This document shows, in pieces, positions 23,036 through 34,100 of a stretch of DNA of 64,000 nucleotides (its first letter is position 1; every line of letters starts with the position of its first letter). A model generated the notes under the pieces. It saw only the letters and a list, made by a program, of their open reading frames with translations. It was not told the DNA's origin and searched no databases. The stretch comes from Reticulitermes speratus. Taxonomy: Eukaryota > Arthropoda > Insecta > Blattodea > Rhinotermitidae. The position numbers and the translations under genes were made by a program. Where the stretch lies: NCBI GenBank assembly GCA_021186555.1, contig JAJKFL010000010.1, positions 24,558,679 to 24,622,678 of the forward strand. Direction: 5' to 3'.

Positions 23036-23730
23036 AGCTCGTTGCTCTGTCCGTAAGCCCGTAGCCTGACCACTACATCGGTAGCTCGTTGCTCTGTCCG
23101 TAAGCCCGTAGCCTGACCACTACATCGGTAGCTCGTTGCTCTGTCCGTAAGCCCGTAGCCTGACCACTACATCGGTAGCTCGTTGCTCTGTCCGTAAGCC
23201 CGTAGCCTGACCACTACATCGGTAGCTCGTTGCTCTGTCCGTAAGCCCGTAGCCTGACCACTACATCGGTAGCTCGTTGCTCTGTCCGTAAGCCCGTAGC
23301 CTGACCACTACATCGGTAGCTCGTTGCTCTGTCCGTAAGCCCGTAGCCTGACCACTACATCGGTAGCTCGTTGCTCTGTCCGTAAGCCCGTAGCCTGACC
23401 ACTACATCGGTAGCTCGTTGCTCTGTCCGTAAGCCCGTAGCCTGACCACTACATCGGTAGCTCGTTGCTCTGTCCGTAAGCCCGTAGCCTGACCACTACA
23501 TCGGTAGCTCGTTGCTCTGTCCGTAAGCCCGTAGCCTGACCACTACATCGGTAGCTCGTTGCTCTGTCCGTAAGCCCGTAGCCTGACCACTACATCGGTA
23601 GCTCTTTGCTCTGTCCGTAAGCCCGTAGCCTGACCACTACATCGGTAGCTCTTTGCTCTGTCCGTAAGCCCGTAGCCTGACCACTACATCGGTAGCTCGT
23701 TGCTCTGTCCGTAAGCCCGTAGCCTGACCG
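23032..23730. repeat. 47-bp minisatellite, about 15 copies
   Basis: Almost identical units with GGTAGCTCGTTGCTCTGTCC and GTAAGCCCGTAGCCTGACCA. The minus strand has a box-A-like GTAGTGGTCAGGCTACGGGC, suggesting origin from a SINE head. Confidence 0.97.
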
Positions 23731-24077
23731 CGCTGCCCGGTACTTCGAACGCCACTGCGGCTAGATCAAAGCTCGCAGTGACGCAGCAAACTTTACAGAA
23801 CTGCTTGCTGTAAACCTGTCGAAGGCACTGGCGTTCCGGTAACGCGTTCGCGTTCTAAACACGCCGTTAAAACCGCATTTCCGTATTTATTTCCATTTTA
23901 AGCGGTTCCGGTTTTTGGCCTGTTGTCGGGTTACGGGCAAAGTTGTGAATGTACTGAATAATCAGTCGTGGACAGCCGACAAGGGACAGTACCCCAGCTT
24001 GGGGGGGGGGGGGCTGGAGGTTAGGCTAACGACTTCTCGCCACAAAGAAACTAGCATATTACAAAATGTTACCCAGG

Positions 24078-24370
24078 AGAAGCCGCGGTAGCTCAGTCGG
24101 TATAGTGCTGGATTACCGACGAATCGTATTTCGACTCCTGGCATGGTAAATATGTTTGTCTCTATTCCAAACGTCCAACACCTGCTCTAAAGCCCACCAG
24201 CCTCCTATTGAATAGCTACTAAACACCCTTTCACTGGAAATAAAGCGGCCGGGGCGTGAAGCTGAACACTCACCTTCATTTAGAGTAGAGGTTAGGAACG
24301 CGTGGAGCTATACTTCCACTCTCCCCTATGCTCCCATTGCGTGCACGTACATCTTTACCTTTACTCTGTC
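24078..24370 (+). mobile_element. tRNA-derived SINE, family A
   Basis: GCCGCGGTAGCTCAGTCGGT head, decayed box B, family body and TTTACCTTTA end. Confidence 0.65.
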
Positions 24371-24704
24371 TTTACCGAAGTCCTGACACGACTTCTTCAG
24401 AACGTTCTAAACAGACGGGGATGTTGACAAATGAGTCACTATCAGCTTCTCACGGCCTCTACGTCATGGCGTTAGTACTGGTGTGTGTCCAGCCGTTTTG
24501 ACTCGTATGAAAGAGGCAATGCCATTACAGGCCTGGACAGGCCCTTATGGTTCCAGGAGGTTGAGGCTCGCAGATTTATAGACAATCCGCACATGAAGGT
24601 GGTAAGGTTGTCAGCCCTACGTACCGGCCGCCTTTACCCCCCAGGAAATATTCCTGGTACTCATTTCTGTTAGAGGCTGAGTCGACCCCAGGGACATAGT
24701 GCGG

Positions 24705-24806
24705 TCGGAAGGATTATGTCAATGAAAAATTACAATGACACCATCGGGAATCGAACCCGCGACCTTCCGGCTTGTACTGCAGTGCCTCAACCAACTGCGT
24801 GCCCCC
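24705..24806 (-). mobile_element. tRNA-derived SINE head, family D
   Basis: The minus strand has box A AGTTGGTTGAGGCACTGCAG and box B GGTTCGATTCCCG. It continues into a non-tRNA tail, so it is not a tRNA gene. Confidence 0.6.
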
Positions 24807-25399
24807 GTTGAGTATAATTATTTCAAGTAGCAGCATATCATTTGATAATCGACTGATGAAAACATTCCGACTATCGTCAAGGTCATTTTATGGTACAGCC
24901 TTATCTTCACGATCAATAAACGAAGAAGAGAATCACTGCGATCTTTCGAAACGTCGGGAAATGCCCAACGACACGGCGTCATAACATCAGGGACACCGCT
25001 GTGAGAATCTCGGGTCTTGCATTGTAATAGAGCACGTTGTACCGTGAGCTATATGTGGTATCACGCTGGGTGTGAGAGATTTAATTGGTGTCTGGCTCTT
25101 AACGCGGAGATAATTGTCAAGATGCGCGCTATGTCCGTCCGTCTGTCTGTCTGTAGGCACGTAATAACTCGACAACAGCTGCTACTTGAACGAAGTTTCG
25201 TTTTGGGGAATCGTACTAAATTAAGAACTAATTCTCTTCCGTACTTTGTCCATCGTCCGGATAAAATATATAAAAATATAAAATCACGACGTTTCGGAAG
25301 ACGGTTCTTCCGAAACGTCGTGATTTTATATTTTTAGTCCAGTGTTTGAGACCTTAGCTCGGTCTAAAGGACCCATCTGAGTAGGTGTCTCACCTCCCT

Positions 25400-25442
25400 T
25401 CACCTGAAGACGGAAGAAGAACCAGCTTCCGAAACGTCGTGA
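25400..25442 (+). ncRNA. Hammerhead motif with minimal palindromic stem III
   Basis: Stem I TCAC/GTGA, CTGAAGA, stem II GGAAG/CTTCC with a long loop, GAAA, then CG and triplet GTC. Stem III is only ACGT, so a monomer could not close it; a dimer could. Confidence 0.6.
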
Positions 25443-25838
25443 TTTTATATTTTTATATATTTTATCCGTACGATGGACAAAGTCCAGAAGACAATTATTT
25501 CTCAATATTATATACCATCTTCAGAACCTTTTAGAATTTATTAGATAACACGACGTTTCGGAAGACGGTTCTTCCGAAACGTCGGGATTTTATATTTTTA
25601 TATATTTTATCCGGACGATGAACAAAGTACAGAAGATAATTATTTCTCAATATTATATACCATCTTCAGAACCTTTTAGAATTTATTAGATAACACGACG
25701 TTTCCGAAGACGGTTCTTCCGAAACGTCGTGATTTTATATTTTTATATATTTTATCCGGACGATGGACAAAGTACAGAAGATAATTATTTCTCAATATTA
25801 TATACCATCTTCAGAACCTTTTAGAATGTATTAGATAA

Positions 25839-25879
25839 CACGACGTTTCGGAAGCTGGTTCTTCTTCCTTCTTCAGATG
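25839..25879 (-). ncRNA. Hammerhead motif with minimal palindromic stem III
   Basis: Minus strand: CAT/GTG stem I (one G-U), CTGAAGA, stem II GGAAG/CTTCC, GAAACGTC. Same family as 25400. Confidence 0.5.
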
Positions 25880-26150
25880 AAGGGAGGGGAGACACCTACT
25901 GTGTTGGATCCCTTAGACAGAGCTAACCTCAATCACTGGACTAAATTATGTTGACGCTTTCCAAATTTGTTTAAAATCGGACAAGCTTAACGGACACTTT
26001 ACCCGAAGACCTAGTCTATGTGTTCCTGCACTAATCTCGCTAATATCTGTCGCAGTGACACGTGTGTCAAACAGAAATTATAAAGTAATATGGTGCAAGT
26101 TTATTTTTCTCCAGTAAACTTTGCCGTAAAAATATTACCGTTGTCTACAG

Positions 26151-26599
26151 CAGTGTTTCTCAAAACTTTTTGCTCGCGGACCCCCCTTTTGCCTTCAAAA
26201 AAAAAAAAATTACCACGGATCCTCACATCCTTGCTCACGTAAATATAGACTGTCCGGATAATAGATGTCCAAAATTAAAAATTTATATCTCAGAACTGAT
26301 TTTAGATAGCTACGAATACATAGCAGTAGGCAGTAGATATACGTAATATTGCATTGCATGATTTGGGTTTAATTAAAATGATTGTCGCTCGCATCGTGGG
26401 TACAGGAAGTTTCTTAATTAGACATTATTAGTCATACGAAATAAACATATTGCCAATTAAAGAAGTTCCGCGATTATTTGTAACAAAACATTATTCCTTT
26501 AATTAAAAAAATAAGTAAACTTCAAAATAGCCATTACAGAAATGTATCCACGGATCCCGTGGGAACTGGTGATCCGCAGACCACACTTTGGGAACTACG
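26151..26599. mobile_element. hAT-like non-autonomous element
   Basis: The left end CAGTGTTTCTCAAAACTTTT and CGGACCCCC, and the right end GACCACACTTTGGGAACTAC, form imperfect terminal inverted repeats of hAT/Charlie style. I could not read an 8-bp target duplication. Confidence 0.6.
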
Positions 26600-26954
26600 G
26601 GTCGAGAGCATTAAACCAAAGTGAGCCACAGCTTCAGATGTGTTACGATATCCGGATTTCTCGGCTCAACTTTCAACACATTCGATCATTATCGTGGTCT
26701 GTTATTCTCGATAACAACTAAACAAACCTATCTTCCAACAGAATTTATATGTATGTAAATTTATACAGAGTAAAGAAAAGGGTAATGTTGAACCCTGTGC
26801 ACGCCATAAAGGCTAATTTAAATGAAGTAGGAATAACGGTTTGACAGATGAATTCTTTACTGACAGATGATATATTTATTACGTGTTCATTGTGTGCAAC
26901 TGTTACGAACAAATCTCAATAAACATAAACCATTGCCGAAGTTACGAATGAGTG

Positions 26955-27025
26955 GAGCCATACCTGTACGACCCCTACGTATGCCTTCATGGCGTGGACA
27001 GGGACAACTTTACCTTTTTGATCAA
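26955..27025 (+). mobile_element. SINE family A 3' fragment
   Basis: GAGTGGAGCCATACCT through GGACAGGGACAACTTTACCT, matching the end of the copy at 50075-50365. Confidence 0.6.
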
Positions 27026-27076
27026 CTTTGATCATGATAATGTCGGAGAAATTAGGATTAAAAATAAAAATGCATT

Positions 27077-27179
27077 ACCATAATCTGAACTTGGGTCCAC
27101 TCTCCGCCCTCTCTTTCTGTGGGAACTTCACTTTTCTTTAGTGGATTGTTGAACACAGGCTTGAACGGTTTCTTATCCA
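27077..27179 (-). CDS. Possible first coding exon, product unknown
   Basis: The minus strand starts at ATG 27179 and reads MDKKPFKPVFNNPLKKSEVP, then T-E-R-E-G-G-E-W-T-Q-V-Q-I-M, ending at a GTAATG donor. Composition is protein-like and it lies close to a likely promoter. It could be the start of the ZCWPW1-like gene, which runs on this strand further left, or of a separate small gene. No domain is recognised. Confidence 0.4.
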
Positions 27180-28838
27180 TTGTCTGAAATGTGCCTGAAA
27201 CAATCATGCATGTTTCAAACTGTACGAAACGTAAACACCACAAAACACCTACGGTAATATCAAAACTCACAATTCAATCAGTTTTCTTAGGAATAAACTT
27301 TTTTGTTGCCAGTCCTTCTGGAAGTATCATATAACAATCGAATTCAAACTATATCGACTCTAATTCAGGACCTATAAAGCATGTCTAGGAAGAATTTAGG
27401 TATATATTTTCTTTACCTCGAATATGAAGAACAGTTCGATATTTTAACAGCGACAAATATACTAATATTACTTCTTTCTGACTTCTAGTGGCTGCGAACA
27501 CAGTAATTCGTCTCTTTGTACAATTCGAAACGGAAAGCAATGGCGGGAGTCCAAGTGAATGTACAAATATATCATATCATAAAAGCCATATAACTATTAA
27601 AGACGAATCAAACGTTGTATTTATATTGGATAGCTTTCAAAAGAAAAATAATAGAGAGCGTTAACATTTTATATCATTGTAAATGGAAGAAAAGAATAAT
27701 GTTATGAGGTTGATTTCAGCAACTTCAGGTTTTCCAAGAAACCCAACCGGAACAGAGCGCAAATGGAGGGGCGTAGAGATGAGTAGGAACGTGTCGCCAT
27801 CGTTGATGGTGGTAGATGCTTGGAGGAAGGAGTGGACTGCCGTGTTACCTTTTGGTGGTATTTTTGCAAGGATTTCTTGCTGAGAAAGGTAATAACGTAT
27901 ACCAAGACTTATAAGTCGACGTTTTTCTTACATTAAAGGTAAGTTTGGGTTTCATGAACGCAATGAAATGTATTTATTTAGCTGTTAGAAATCGTAATTT
28001 TTTAGGTTTTAGTGCAGATGCAGGGAGACATTTCACTACGCATGCGCATTGCAACGACGAGGCCATGTATACAAACTCACGTGGACATTAGTTTGAACAA
28101 ATATGTTATTTTAATTACGGAATGTACTTGATTTCTCATAATATGTAATTTACAAGACAATGAACATCGAATTTTGCGCAGTATGCTATTTATTGTGTTA
28201 TGTTTATGTTATAAGGAGACGTTTTGGAATATTTGAAAGGTACTGGCCCCATTTTCTACCAATTTATATTGTGCAAGAAAAGTGTATTGGAAGAGAGGAA
28301 TATTTTCTAGAGTACACACAAAAACCCAGTTTGTAGAGCATGCTTTTAATATTTTTAGTACAGAGAACATTGATTTTTGCTCAGTATACAGTTTCCTATG
28401 CTGTGTTTTGTGTAGCAAACGTTATGGAATATTTGAACAGGTGTTGCACTTGTTCATTCTGATTTATATTGTGCATGAAAAGTATTACAGAAGAGGAAGG
28501 TTGTTTTCTGAAGTGCATGTGTAAAGCAGTGTGAAGATCAGGCTCTCAATATCTGTACTAATTGTGTTTTAAGGTCGGTACTGTAATTGATTTATGTCCA
28601 AGGATTCAAGTCTTCAGAGATGTGATGGTGTGTCATTGGGTGAGTGGTTCCTGACCTTCTGAGAGATCATGGTGCCTTCATCTTCTGGACTGCTTGACTC
28701 TTGAAGATGAAGTCACCAGGAACCTTTAAAAAATCAGAAGTAACTCACCCATCAACACTGCATCACATTCAAGAAGATTTTAAACCTTAACACTACTGTG
28801 AGATGCTTAGATCCCTAATTTGTGTAGTTTGTTTTCAG
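27180..28838. promoter_or_regulatory. Candidate bidirectional promoter and 5' UTR region
   Basis: It separates the minus-strand ATG at 27179 from the first coding exon of MePCE (plus). An NRF-1-like ACGCATGCGCATT is at 28038-28050. An imperfect tandem duplication of about 225 bp lies at 28140-28560 (GTTTTGGAATATTTGAAAGG versus GTTATGGAATATTTGAACAG). A dispersed repeat with TTCAAGTCTTCAG occupies about 28600-28800. The transcription start is not determinable. Confidence 0.4.
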
Positions 28839-29180
28839 AAATGTCTTCAGCACAAGTACAAAGACCCATCAAAGTTGATGGTTCTAAAGCACGAACTGTT
28901 TTAAAGCAAAGAACACGATCGAAAGAAAATGAAAGGTTGCACAGAAAATCTTTACTTGGCGCAACTGGTTATTGTCTTAAAAAACACAAGCATGAAAATG
29001 ATGGGCGAAATTTTAAACGTAAGCGGATCCAGATTTTACTCTGGGAAGCGGAAAAATGTTCCCCCCGCATAAACGTAGGAAGAAGGAGGAAACAATTGTA
29101 CCACCAACAAAGTTTCTACTTGGAGGAAACATTTATGATCCATTGAACTTAAGCAGCTTGCAAGATGAAGAAATTAACAG
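28839..29180 (+). CDS. MEPCE: MePCE/Bin3, first coding exon (apparent frameshift)
   Basis: The 7SK snRNA methylphosphate capping enzyme places a methyl on the gamma-phosphate of 7SK RNA and stabilises the 7SK snRNP that restrains P-TEFb in the nucleus. The exon opens after TTGTTTTCAG and starts at ATG 28841 ([11 protein letters not shown]). It is strongly basic. The end encodes [25 protein letters not shown], a conserved N-terminal block of metazoan MePCE. The two halves are in different frames: reading must shift between about 29015 and 29060 (one base missing or two extra). The donor GTAGGC at 29181 splits an Arg codon in phase with 30633. Confidence 0.82.
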
Positions 29181-29239
29181 GTAGGCCTGCATTTAATGCC
29201 TTTTTTGAGATACTTTCTGTTTATAAAATTGTACGATAC

Positions 29240-30540
29240 AGCATGACTAACTAACTAACTAACTCCATGGAGCAGAGTCCTTGAGAAGCTAACAGTTTCT
29301 CAGCTAGTCAAGAAATTCCCCGCATTTTATGAAACCCGAAGGTTCAGTACCACATTCACAACAGCCCGCCACGTGTCCCTATCCTGAGCCATATCAATCC
29401 AGTCCATGACCCCCCATCCCACTTGTTGAAGATTCATTTTAATATTATCCTCCCATCTATGCCTAGGTCTTCCAAGTGGTCTCCTTCCCTCAGGTCTCCC
29501 CACCAAAATCCTGTATGCACCTTTCTCCTGCCCCATACGTGCTACATGCCTGGCCCATCTCATTCTTCTTCATTTGATCAACCCAATAATATTTGGTGAT
29601 GAGTACAGATCGTTAAGTTCCTCATTATGTAGTCTCTCCATCCCTTTACCCCCGTCACTTACCCAACCCCTCACACACATATCAGACACAATTATTATTC
29701 TCCGTCCCCCTCAGCCAAACCCCACATATTCAGATCAGTACAGATCGTTAAGTTCCTCATTATGTAGTCTTCTCCACTCCCCTGTTACCCCGTCCCACTT
29801 AGACCCAAATATCCCCCTCAGCACACTATTCAGATCAGTACAGATCGTTAAGTTCCTCGTTATGTAGTCTTCTCCACTCCACTGTTACCCCGTCCCACTT
29901 AGACCCAAATATCCCCCTCAGCACACTATTCAGATCAGTACAGATCGTTAAGTTCCTCATTATGTAGTCTTCTCCACTCCCCTGTTACCCCGTCCCACTT
30001 AGACCCAAATATCCCCCTCAGCACACTATTCAGATCAGTACAGATCGTTAAGTTCCTCATTATGTAGTCTTCTCCACTCCCCTGTTACCCCGTCCCACTT
30101 AGACCCAAATATCCCCCTCAGCACACTATTCAGATCAGTACAGATCGTTAAGTTCCTCATTATGTAGTATTTTCCACTCCCCCGTTACCTCGTCCCTCTT
30201 AGGCCCAAATATCCCCCTCAGCACCCTATTTTCGAACACCCTCAGCCTATGTTCCTCCCTCAGTATGACAGACCAAGTTTCACACCCATACAAAACAACA
30301 ACAAAATTACAGTTCTGTGTATCTTAATCTTTGTATTTTTGAATAGCAAACTGTAAGACACAAGATGCTGCACGAATGATAACAAGCATTACGTGACTTC
30401 AATCTGCTCTTAATTTCTTCATGAATGGAATTTGATTTGTTACGGTTGTTCCCAAATATTTGAACTGTTCCACACTTTCAAAGGATTTATTATCTATCTT
30501 CATGTTGTGATTTTGTGCTGCATTTCGATTGCGAGACAGA
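29240..30540 (-). mobile_element. RTE-type LINE in MePCE intron, internally amplified
   Basis: The minus-strand 3' UTR begins at AACTAACTAACTAAC (29245-29262). The [10 protein letters not shown] to R-R-W-E-D-N-I-K-M block is at 29327-29563. The segment encoding the H-N-E-E-L-N-D region is repeated in tandem (29729-30200). It lies opposite to MePCE transcription. Confidence 0.85.
29729..30200. repeat. 100-bp tandem repeat inside the RTE copy
   Basis: About 4.7 copies of CAGATCAGTACAGATCGTTA...CAGCACACTATT. The period is not a multiple of three, so the RTE frame is destroyed. Confidence 0.95.
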
Positions 30541-30632
30541 CGCAGTATGACATAAGGTATATACAGTACTTCATCAAACAGGTGCTTGATGAAAATAGTT
30601 TTTAGGTTGTTTATATGAGCTTGTTATTTCAG

Positions 30633-31346
30633 GGCAATGAATGCTGTCACACCAAAATCTTCACCGATTCCAACCCCACGACATCGTAAAGGTGAGATTG
30701 AGGTGATTATTCCGCCAAATCTTCATGATCCACTAAACCTTATTTCATGTGAAGATGATGCGGAGTATGAACAACAGCTCGTATCGCCTACTAAACGCGC
30801 TCGAAAGTCACGAAACCGAAAGAAAAAGCGCAGTTCTTCATCTGGTGGATTATGTAAGGAAGATGCCTTTGATTGGTCGGTGCCAGTTGGGATTTCTGAT
30901 GTGGTCAACGTTGTGGAGGAAGAGAAAGTTAATTCTTTGAGTGCGAATGTTGTTGCGGCCGAACCTGTAACGACAGAAGAAAATCCTGCCAAAAGGGAGC
31001 TAAATCTTGATTTACCAATCAAAGAGAAAGATGTGAAAGGTAATAAGGGCACTGAAGATTTTGCTGCAGGTAAAGATTGTAAACCTGACAAAAAGCGGAA
31101 GTCTGATTCAAAGGATAAAATCGTAAGCCCCGTAATTCGACAGCCTCGGTCGTGGAAGAGGCCGCATCAGCAGGGTCACAGAGGTGGTGGAAATATAGAC
31201 GGGGAAGGAGATGGTACAGCAGCTGATGGAAATTTTAGTAGGTTTCGACCAGGTGGTAACTGGCAGCATAAAAGAAGACAAAAGCCACAACAGATGCCAA
31301 ATTTTAAAAAGAGGAATGAATATTTCCAGTATGGAAACTATTTGAG
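30633..31346 (+). CDS. MEPCE: MePCE/Bin3, second coding exon
   Basis: The acceptor TTGTTATTTCAG precedes it and the donor GTAAGT follows. It continues the conserved N-terminal motif ([14 protein letters not shown]) and then [14 protein letters not shown], which repeats the D-P-L-N-L theme. The remainder is disordered, rich in Lys, Arg, Glu and Gly, with nuclear-localisation-like runs (K-S-R-N-R-K-K-K-R and K-K-R-K). It ends N-Y-L-R just ahead of the methyltransferase fold. It supplies 238 codons. The low-complexity part is less conserved in the family, so length differences from vertebrate MePCE are expected. Confidence 0.93.
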
Positions 31347-32009
31347 GTAAGTGATTTAGTAGATTCAGTATTGTTAGTGTGGCTGTAGTGATTATTTTTT
31401 TCATGTAGTTTTGACAGACACACACAGCATAATAATGGTAACATTAATAGCTGACCTGAATATTTTTAGATGGCAGGATTTTGTAATGATGAATAATTAT
31501 GCATCCTGCTTGGTTTTCGAAGATTTGAGTCTTCTGGGATGTTAGACTATCGTTGGGTAAGTACTTCCTGATAGTTTGAACGACTGTAGTGTTTTTATCT
31601 TGAACTGCGTGACTGAAGATGAAAGCACTGTAGTCCTTCAAAATGTAGGAAAGTACCCAACAACCCAGTATAATAGCTCAGAAGACAAATCTTTGGCAAC
31701 ACTGCTGTGAAAACCTCAAACGTTGTACTGATTTTCTGTTCTGAGCATTCCAAATGATTTGCAAGATAGTCAGTGTTTGTCTTTTTATACCTGAGTGGTA
31801 TCTAAACCAATTCTTCCTTATGTAATTTTATTGAGGTGGCATATAAAGGGTGTCCTAAATGTCAGTTACATTATACTAACATTCCAGATAAAATGTATCT
31901 TCAAACACCAGTGAAATGGACAATGACGGTTGACAATACAAAAAGAGCTAGTGTGACCACAGTGTTGCCAACATTTGTAAATAAAATAGTGAACACAAAT
32001 TAAAATTAT
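31347..32009. other. MePCE intron; old dispersed repeat
   Basis: At 31500-31720 there is a degraded copy of the repeat with GACTGAAGATGAAAGCACTG and AACACTGCTGTGA, a decayed hammerhead-like arm. No coding sequence. Confidence 0.45.
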
Positions 32010-32305
32010 TCCAGTGGGCCGGGATAGCATAGTCGGTATAGCGACTCGCTACAGGCTGGACGGTCTGGGGATCAAATCCCGGTGGGGGCGAGATTTTCTG
32101 CACCCTTCCAGACCAGCCGTGGGGCCCACCCAGCCTCCTATACAATGGGTACCGGGTCTCTTTCCCGCGGTAAAGGGGCCGGGGCATGGAGTTGACCACC
32201 CACCCTCATCTGGCGCCAGGGTTAAAGAAAGAGTAGAGCTATACCTCTACTCCCCCTCTGGGCCTTCATGGCCTGTTCTAGGGAGAACTTTACCTTATCC
32301 AGTTA
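32010..32305 (+). mobile_element. tRNA-derived SINE, family A
   Basis: Full-length-looking copy: head GGCCGGGATAGCATAGTCGG, box B mutated (GGGGATCAAATCCCGG), body, end GGGAGAACTTTACCTT. In MePCE intron, sense orientation. Confidence 0.8.
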
Positions 32306-33063
32306 AGTACCTCACTGGTTTGGTAAAGGAACTTTTAGGGCATCCAGTTTATTTGACTTTTTCCCTTGTCTTGTTATTTATTTGAAATGCACCAGGTTTG
32401 AAGCGGGCTGTCTTTCCACGATAGTCACTGAATGTATAATTATCTCTCGAAGTTACGTGTGGTTTGAGCATCCCCACTGCAATACCGAATGTCCTGGGTG
32501 CAGTTTTCTTCTTCTTCTTCTTTTCTCATGTGCATAATAACTGTCAATCAAAACTAAGCTCTTTTTGTATATTCGACGGTTTTGTGCAACGTGTTTTGGC
32601 TTAACAGGAAGCCATCAACAGGCAAATAAGACAGAAAAGAAATGATTATGTAAGTTGCATAATAATTTCCTTTGTGTCATATTTGCCTGACAGTGGCTTC
32701 TTGTTAAGCCAAAACATGTTGCATTAAGCCATCCAATATACAAAAAAGAGTTGGGACTGATGGTTTTTATCCACCTGTATATCTTCATCACAATGGGATG
32801 TCCCACATAAAAGTTCTTCATTTCTCTCTCCCGTGAATCTCTTCAGGTAAGGATTGGGAGAGGAGCTTTAAATGGGACACAGCTCTCTCGTTCCAAATCC
32901 TTACATATTCAACATTTATGATCATCTTCAGTCTCGTTTGAAGTCGCATAATATTTCCAGTTTAACTAGTCAAATATCTGTTAGAACCGAAAAATAAGTT
33001 GTTGATAATTCTAATGTTTCTGTTATGTGGTTTCTTATTATAATAGTTATGTATTTTTTTTAG
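32306..33063. other. MePCE intron, no recognisable gene
   Basis: A CTTCTTCTT tract is at 32508-32523, and repeat-like AAGCCAAAACATGTTGC at about 32708 resembles a decayed hammerhead arm. Nothing firm. Confidence 0.4.
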
Positions 33064-33484
33064 GTATTATGGTTACCGAAATCCTCAGCATGAAGTTGAT
33101 GTTCGTCTGAAGTGCTTTGAAGAAAGAAAGGAATTATTCCAAGACAAGGTTGTACTTGATATTGGGTGCAACATCGGTCATATCACTTTGATAGTGGCAC
33201 GTGATTTCGGAGCAAGAAGTGTTGTCGGCTTGGACATCGACAGAAAACTCGTTGCCATCGCTCGAAAGAACGTCAGACATTACGTGCAGTATGCCGACTC
33301 CCCACCAAAGGACGAGCCTGGAGGTGGAAACGGAAGTGACGGTGGACAGGAAGGTGCAAGCGATTCCAAGTTGTTCCCCATCTCATCGCCAATTGTATAT
33401 GGACCTGTAGACATACCAGGCATCAGTCATGGACAGAGTCCTTCTGCATCAAAGAAGTTTCCACACAATATCACTTTTGTACAG
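33064..33484 (+). CDS. MEPCE: MePCE/Bin3, third coding exon (SAM-binding motif)
   Basis: The acceptor is a T-rich tract ending TTTAG. The exon begins Y-Y-G-Y-R-N-P, the family signature just before the methyltransferase domain. It then carries VVLDIGCNIGHITL, the glycine-rich motif I that binds S-adenosylmethionine, and VVGLDIDRKLVAIARKNVRH, whose acidic D-x-D follows motif I. A divergent loop (E-P-G-G-G-N-G-S-D-G-G) replaces the vertebrate insert. It ends F-P-H-N-I-T-F-V-Q in phase 0 at GTAATT. All expected catalytic-fold residues visible here are intact. Confidence 0.96.
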
Positions 33485-33596
33485 GTAATTTCGTCTTCTG
33501 TATATCTTTATTTATTCTTACTTTGAAGTTAAATAGATGCTTGTGATTGTGTGCAGAAATTAAATGCAATATTTCAGTTGTATAGCAGGTTTAACC

Positions 33597-33885
33597 ATGG
33601 GCCGCGATAGCTCAGTCGGTATAGCTACTCGGTATGGGCTGGACGGTCCGGGGATCGAATCCCGGTGGGGGTGAGATTTTCAGCACCTGTCCAGACCGGC
33701 CCTGGGGCCCACCCAGCCTCCTATACAATGGGTACCGGGTCTCTTTCCTGTGGGTAAAGGGGCCGGGGCATGGAGTTGACCACCCACCCTCATCTAGTGC
33801 CGAGGTTAAAGAAGGAGTAGAGCTATACCTCTACTCCCCCTCTGGGCCTTCATGGCCTGTTCTAGGGTGAACTTTACCTTAGCAG
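33597..33885 (+). mobile_element. tRNA-derived SINE, family A (good copy)
   Basis: Head GGGCCGCGATAGCTCAGTCG, box B GGGGATCGAATCCCGG, body GGTACCGGGTCTCTTTCC, end GGTGAACTTTACCTTA. A useful reference copy for the family; in MePCE intron. Confidence 0.85.
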
Positions 33886-33949
33886 GTTTAACCTTATGTC
33901 AGGATATCATTTCAGAAATTGTACAGGCTGTGGCGTGTCTCAGGCAGTT

Positions 33950-34100
33950 GCTGCAGTCTCACTGTGGGGGCACAGGTTAAGTCATTTCAGTCCGCCTGGA
34001 TTTTATTGTGGACAAAATGCCATTCCGAGTACTTAGGATTTCACCTATCAGTGTCATTCCACCAGTGCTCCTTGCTCATTCACTTATCGCCAATGCTATA
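33950..34100 (+). repeat. Single copy of the 91-bp dispersed unit
   Basis: CACCTATCAGTGTCATTCCA and CCAGTGCTCC, homologous to the unit amplified at 53440-56075. Other single copies are near 9600 and 58430. Confidence 0.6.

Larger units (their letters stand above)
25265..25880. repeat. 146-bp tandem repeat with hammerhead-derived hairpins
   Basis: Three to four copies of a unit running from ATTTTATCCGGACGATGGAC through CCATCTTCAGAACC to a hairpin. The hairpin (GACGTTTCGGAAG and complement) is two 3' halves of a hammerhead facing each other. Intact-core motifs sit at 25400 (+) and 25839 (-). Confidence 0.85.

Noticed and set aside
30723..31091. 122-codon minus-strand ORF
   Set aside because: Antisense shadow of the MePCE exon.
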